Shown here: piece after piece, positions 30,101-33,639 of the stretch | How positions within the stretch are numbered: the stretch's first letter is position 1 | Layout of the letters: each line of letters begins with the position of its first letter | DNA from: a virus | Direction: 5' to 3' (one strand) | IMG/VR virus record: IMGVR_UViG_3300005613_000239 | Span: 1 to 33,639 of that record | DNA: 33,639 bases | Program-made: the position numbers and the translations under genes | Notes under the pieces: model-generated | Told to the model about the DNA's origin: nothing | Databases searched by the model: none | The model's input: the letters and a program-made list of their open reading frames with translations, nothing else

Positions 30101-32421
30101 GTTCCATTATAATCTAACAATGTGCAGAAAGGCCCGTATGATGCTTGGCCTTGATTTATTGCAAAAGGATGAACAGTAAGATAAACTTCACAACATCCTG
30201 CTCCTCTACTTGAAGAACTGCTAGAACTTTCATTACCAATACTTTCAGAACTTGTACTACTAGAAGAACTGTAAATTCCAGAACTTGAAGATGAAGTAGA
30301 AACATCGCAATAATCACAGCAAGGTGTTGGGAATGCTCCATAATTCCAACCAATACCACCGCAACCATCTACTCCGTTTGTAAGATAACTGAATTTCAAG
30401 AACCATTGAGTACCTTGATGATCATTAAATGTCCATGAATTAAATGGAGCACCCGAGTAATACATTTTAGGATTATTATTTCCATCAGATTCCCATTGAT
30501 TAGTATTTACGTTATACAACATCTTCCATTTTGTTCCAGCATTATTCCATTCATAACAGTAGCATGCTTGAGTTGTAGAAACTGAATTATAATCAACAAA
30601 TGCAGGTGAAACTGTAACATCACAACATCCCCAACCTGAAGATGAACTTGTGGAACTTGAAGTATTTTCTACACTTTCAGAACTTGACGAAGATGTAGAT
30701 GAACTTGAACTATATTGTTGAGAAGAACTAGAAGAAGAAGAAGAACTGCTATACAAATTAGAACTTGAACTAGAAGAACTATAAAGATTAGAACTGCTAC
30801 TTGAAGAACTATAAAGAACCGAACTGCTAGAACTTGAAGAGCTGCTACTACTTGAACTATATTGTATTGAAGAAGAACTAGAACTGTAAATTAAACTACT
30901 AGAACTTGAAGAACTAGAAGAACTATAAAGATTAGAACTGCTACTAGATGAACTTGAACTATACTGTTGTGAAGAACTAGAAGAACTATACAAATTACTA
31001 CTTGAAGAACTAGATGAACTATACAAATTACTACTTGAAGAACTGCTAGAAGAACTTTCACTTCTTCCACCCGATGTACTACTTGAAGAACTTGAAGAAG
31101 AGAATTCAGTAGGTTTCAATCTATGATCCAACCAACTATATCTTCTTTCTCTTCCATCAATTAATGTATATACAACCGCCCCATCAGGAACACCAACATC
31201 TTCTCTTGTTTTAATACGAGAATAAGCAACATATAAATTTTCTATATATGAACTTGAAGAAGAACTAGATGAACTTAAACTACTAGAACTTGAAGAACTA
31301 TACTGAATAGAAGAAGATGATGATGTTGATTTGCCCAAAGATGATGTGCTAGAACTAGAACTATATTGTTGAGAAGAACTAGATGTACTACTACTGCTTG
31401 AAGAACTAGAACTATATTGTTGAGAAGAACTAGAAGTAGAAGAAGAAGAACTAGAAGAACTCGTAGATGAACTTGAACTATACAAATTAGAACTTGAACT
31501 TGAAGAAGAACTATAAAGATTAGAACTAGAAGATTCGCTTGATTGACTATATTGATTCGAAGAAGAACTTGAAGAACTATAAAGATTACTGCTACTACTA
31601 CTTGAACTGCTACTAGATGAACTTGAACTATACAAATTTGAACTGCTACTAGACGAACTTGAACTATACTGTTTACTAGAACTTGAAGAACTATATTGTC
31701 CAGAAGAAGAACTAGAAGAACTGTAACCCCCAGAACTTGAACTGCTACTGCTACTAGATGAACTTGATGCAATAGTATTATCGTTTATATCTAATGTTAA
31801 ATCAGAAATAGTCCATATAATTGCTCCACCCGAAGAAGAAGAACTTGAAGAACTATACAATTCAGAACTCGTACTACTTGAACTAGTACTGTACACCAAA
31901 CTACTTGAAGAACTAGAAGAAGAAGTATTACCTATTGATTCAGAACTTGTACTACTTGAAGAACTAGATTTAGCACCTATACTTTCAGAACTTGTCGAAG
32001 AACTTTGAGAGGAACTAGAACTAGAACTTTCGGTAGAGGAACTAGAACTAGAACTTTCAGCACTTGCACATTCTCCTAGTGTTAATGTTCCATTTGTCCA
32101 ATTACCTGCATCTGGATTTTCAGGAAGATCACCAATATCATAATCATAATCAGATTTAGTATTGATAACAGCGGCATCACAAGCTGAGTTTGTCAAGCAC
32201 CAATAAGCTAACCAGTTAAAAGGAGGTCCTGGATTTTGTGTTATTCTACATGAAAGATAATAATAATTACCTGATACCGGGCCTAAGAAAGTACTTCTAT
32301 ATCTTCCACGATATATAGTACCCCATCCACCGGTATAGGTACATGTGCCTATTAATTCATAGGTACCATCCCAATCCTTTGAGGTATATCCTTTAAAACA
32401 ATAATTACTTTCGTATGCCAT
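27193..32421 (-). CDS. Giant modular poly-serine fibre protein
   Basis: The 1,742-residue protein has globular domains at about residues 1-118, 394-440, 594-708, 737-851, 979-1070, 1095-1222, 1310-1454 and 1470-1705, joined by serine runs punctuated by NLY, QQY, IQY, VLY, IAY and E-S-(I/V)-G-N-T. The 594-708 and 737-851 domains are duplicates (G-x-G-C-C start, then N-x-W-E-S). The 1470-1705 domain resembles a BNR-type propeller. It ends YSSSSS-stop. It starts two bases after the origin-spanning fibre gene, so the two form one fibre cluster. I infer a long flexible multi-domain tail or side fibre. Confidence 0.75.
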   Translation of the reverse strand: MAYESNYCFKGYTSKDWDGTYELIGTCTYTGGWGTIYRGRYRSTFLGPVSGNYYYLSCRITQNPGPPFNWLAYWCLTNSACDAAVINTKSDYDYDIGDLPENPDAGNWTNGTLTLGECASAESSSSSSSTESSSSSSSQSSSTSSESIGAKSSSSSSTSSESIGNTSSSSSSSSLVYSTSSSSTSSELYSSSSSSSSGGAIIWTISDLTLDINDNTIASSSSSSSSSSSSGGYSSSSSSSGQYSSSSSSKQYSSSSSSSSSNLYSSSSSSSSSSSSSSNLYSSSSSSSNQYSQSSESSSSNLYSSSSSSSSNLYSSSSSTSSSSSSSSTSSSSQQYSSSSSSSSSTSSSSQQYSSSSSTSSLGKSTSSSSSIQYSSSSSSSLSSSSSSSSSYIENLYVAYSRIKTREDVGVPDGAVVYTLIDGRERRYSWLDHRLKPTEFSSSSSSSSTSGGRSESSSSSSSSSNLYSSSSSSSSNLYSSSSSSQQYSSSSSSSSSNLYSSSSSSSSSSLIYSSSSSSIQYSSSSSSSSSSSSSVLYSSSSSSSNLYSSSSSSSNLYSSSSSSSSSSQQYSSSSSTSSSSSESVENTSSSTSSSSGWGCCDVTVSPAFVDYNSVSTTQACYCYEWNNAGTKWKMLYNVNTNQWESDGNNNPKMYYSGAPFNSWTFNDHQGTQWFLKFSYLTNGVDGCGGIGWNYGAFPTPCCDYCDVSTSSSSSGIYSSSSSTSSESIGNESSSSSSSRGAGCCEVYLTVHPFAINQGQASYGPFCTLLDYNGTMMIFNSSNERWESNYNTTDEPCVYWDDDYSQYMFHPRSGFVTQPYNWIDGNQCNGWTAQSGGGGTFEDITCEDLCPSSSSSFGKSQSSSSSSDQTSSSSSSSSSTNGVSSSSSELYSSSSSELYSSSSSSSSSSSSSIAYSSSSSSSKSSSSSSSSTSSSSEQYSSSSSSSSIQYSSSSSSSVLYSSSSSSSSSSSSSSLSSGELNDIYCVTGFTEVFINGDYDKTASYCNELPVYYNGESDRYLYFYMHLGSMRWVINSSSCASTPIAYQLVANTYPQGTYSTGTDTGTMIEGSCIVSSSSTSSESVGNTSSSSSSSSNEECICDIYNCSYNSGTHADICDRVKGLDTLVTTYKNDTDQCNLWLRHEVVSYPVSGYNRFWIYLYKSLEDAQAETNYLAYGGAVISDDSLWHEVALEDATGKSYATVNIYYAGLGVTYALMTCEEQSSSSSSSSSNLYSSSSSSSSNLYSSSSSSSSSSSSSIAYSSSSSSSSSVLYSSSSSSSSSSSSGIYSSSSSSSSSIAYSSSSSSSSSSYVAACERMLAGNWQRKTGYESVEGLFWYFIYNPSENRIEGWYATSLEAGFTENTNARISINKAQQWDECDFTVRMPTKGWTFTICYLNGNDVIVADSDNNTNTFSWQNTTTVMDASALGGSLKYVNMASDNQASPKMWVVAIFNKDADESSSSSGSGGGTGSKTIKSYLSDPLDITTWSEDEDLIDPTNDEILGVSIRQTGDGAAEKRDMIMVWKQKKTGESTANFYSRYHDAGTWETKQVICNDLYPTKAIFDLEQETVDGAVNVTVAYADENSNITFQERESGPASVWSAKSILSSETKERGGVGIVSFEGGLFVCWKEDEEICHREHNHDTGTWAPPLASAAECFDITTAIRPTTTLSQLNTGDAATGGRDFVAYWIGKGVETWCDVGYGVVEQVSSSSSESVGNTSSSSSIQYSSSSSSSSSGIYSSSSS

Positions 32422-32423
32422 AA

Positions 32424-33639
32424 TTAATTAATTCCTGTTACTTTAATTTGAAAATATCTATTATCTGTATTAAATGGTTCTGTATATTCGAACCAAGAAG
32501 GAATAATAGCATCATAATCAAAAGGTGTTGTAGAGCACCTAAAATAAATTGTTCCTTCCGTTCCACTTCCTGTTCCGCAAACCGTATCATAAGAAATTAT
32601 TACTCTCTTATCTCTTAACCCACCCGAATCCTTAACATCGGATACAAAAGCATCTGCATACTTTAATTCTAATTCACCATATGCACCCGAATTTCTTGCC
32701 TCTTCTACGGAATTCTCATAGTGCCACACCTTCCAAGAAACGCCTGTTGTTTCTGTAGGATTTTCACATCCCCATGTCCAACCATCATCTAATTGAGAAC
32801 TTGAAGAAGAACTATATTGATCAGAACTAGAACTGCTTGAACTAGAACTATACTGATTAGAACTTGAAGAAGAACTATATTGATCAGAAGAAGAACTTGA
32901 AGAACTTGAAGAACTTGAAGAGGAACTATATTGATCAGAAGAAGAACTTGAAGAACTAGAACTATACTGATTACTAGAACTTGAAGAAGAACTTTTGGAA
33001 CTTGAAGAAGAACTATATTGATCAGAAGAAGAACTTGAAGAACTTGAACTATACTGATTAGAACTTGAAGAAGAACTATATTGATCAGAAGAAGAACTTG
33101 AAGAACTTTTGGAACTAGAACTAGAACTATATTGATCCGAAGAAGAACTGCTTGAACTAGAACTATACTGATTACTAGAACTTGAAGAAGAACTTTTGGA
33201 ACTTGAAGAAGAACTATATTGATCAGAAGAAGAACTTGAAGAACTTGAACTATACTGATTACTAGAACTTGAAGAAGAACTTTTGGAACTAGAACTAGAA
33301 CTATATTGATTACTAGAACTTGAGCTACTACTTGAACTATAAAGATTGCTAGAACTTGAAGAAGAACTGCTACTATATTGTTCCGAAGAACTTGATGTAC
33401 TACTGCTACTGCTAGACGAACTATACAAATTACTACTTGAAGAAGAACTTGAACTATACAAATTACTAGAACTAGAGCTACTACTACTACTTGAACTGCT
33501 ATACAAATTAGAACTTGAACTTGAAGATTCTGTACTTGTTGAACTTGAAGAACTATATTGGTTTGAAGAAGAGCTTTCGCTACTTTCACTTGTACTGCTA
33601 CTTGTTGAAGATGAAGAACTATAAGCTATAGAACTAGAA
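32424..33639 (-). CDS. BNR poly-serine fibre protein, C-terminal part (gene continues at 1343-1)
   Basis: This is the remainder of the 811-residue protein whose ATG is at 1343; bases 33517-33639 repeat 1-123 and are counted once. About residues 355-688 are serine runs with D-Q-Y, N-Q-Y, N-L-Y and S-K-S spacers, repeated in blocks of roughly 100-130 bases at the DNA level. Residues 689-811 form a C-terminal globular domain (QLDDGWTWGC...YFQIKVTGIN) with three Cys. An ATG at 33506 inside the serine run should not be taken as the start. The stop is two bases before the next fibre gene. Confidence 0.8.
   Translation of the reverse strand, partial: SSSIAYSSSSSTSSSTSESSESSSSNQYSSSSSTSTESSSSSSNLYSSSSSSSSSSSSNLYSSSSSSSSNLYSSSSSSSSTSSSSEQYSSSSSSSSSNLYSSSSSSSSSNQYSSSSSSKSSSSSSSNQYSSSSSSSSSDQYSSSSSSKSSSSSSSNQYSSSSSSSSSDQYSSSSSSKSSSSSSSDQYSSSSSSNQYSSSSSSSSSDQYSSSSSSKSSSSSSSNQYSSSSSSSSSDQYSSSSSSSSSSSSSSDQYSSSSSSNQYSSSSSSSSSDQYSSSSSSQLDDGWTWGCENPTETTGVSWKVWHYENSVEEARNSGAYGELELKYADAFVSDVKDSGGLRDKRVIISYDTVCGTGSGTEGTIYFRCSTTPFDYDAIIPSWFEYTEPFNTDNRYFQIKVTGIN
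33517..33639. repeat. Terminal direct repeat, copy 2 (circular closure)
   Basis: This copy is identical to positions 1-123. It should be removed when the genome is circularised. Confidence 0.95.

Noticed and set aside
31275-31772. Minus-strand frame rich in Val, Leu and Gln inside the giant fibre gene
   Set aside because: It is an out-of-phase reading of the serine repeat hexamers. The same artefact recurs at 28383-28772, 29499-29888 and 32789-33589.
33346-33624. Plus-strand frame rich in Leu and Glu opposite the serine linkers
   Set aside because: It is the antisense of a serine-coding repeat; low complexity keeps many frames open. It has no ribosome binding site and overlaps a well supported gene.

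Overview
The window is one complete, circular tailed-phage genome. Positions 1-123 and 33517-33639 are identical, so the molecule closes at about 33,516 bp. It is AT-rich and uses all three standard stop codons (for example TAG ends the gene at 24186). Strong AGGAGG-type ribosome binding sites precede many genes, so the host uses Shine-Dalgarno initiation and code 11. I cannot name the host. No integrase, tRNA, DNA polymerase or recognisable endolysin was seen. Closure without visible cohesive ends, together with a P22-like coat protein, suggests headful packaging; this is inference.

Almost everything lies on the minus strand and reads from high to low coordinates. From 24587 down to 18145 are the early and accessory genes: a winged-helix replication protein, a ribbon-helix-helix plus TnpB-like module, a PD-(D/E)XK-like nuclease, a DpnD/PcfM-like protein, an HNH endonuclease, a degenerate HNH-type zinc protein and several small unknowns. 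From 18088 to 6634 runs the morphogenesis block: a two-helix membrane protein, TerS, TerL, portal, a poly-serine head-region protein, scaffold, P22-like coat, head-tail connectors, an HK97-gp10-like protein, tail proteins and a 461-aa tape measure. From 6631 down, across the artificial ends, to 26954 are tail-tip and fibre genes ending in a holin-like protein. A small plus-strand module of four genes (25702-26794) diverges from the replication gene.

The stretch 24588-25680 has no convincing gene and looks like the replication and control hub. It holds two 22-bp iterons, a perfect 32-bp palindrome, a 28-bp direct repeat and other repeats. Next to the replication gene is a leader that can fold in two competing ways: an intrinsic terminator just before the ribosome binding site, or an earlier hairpin that traps half of that terminator. 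An extended -10 promoter points the opposite way across it. This is the logic of plasmid copy-number attenuators controlled by antisense RNA.

The most striking protein feature is a set of four virion-type proteins built from globular domains joined by long serine runs punctuated by tyrosine (YSSSSSSSS). The largest has 1,742 residues and another (811 residues) spans the artificial ends of the window. A sulfotransferase-like fragment and a methyltransferase sit inside the same fibre operon. Nine-base tandem repeats recur in many unrelated genes, suggesting that slippage has shaped the whole genome. The TnpB module looks like a recent insertion: it is bounded by 8-bp direct repeats, and removing it restores an open reading frame.
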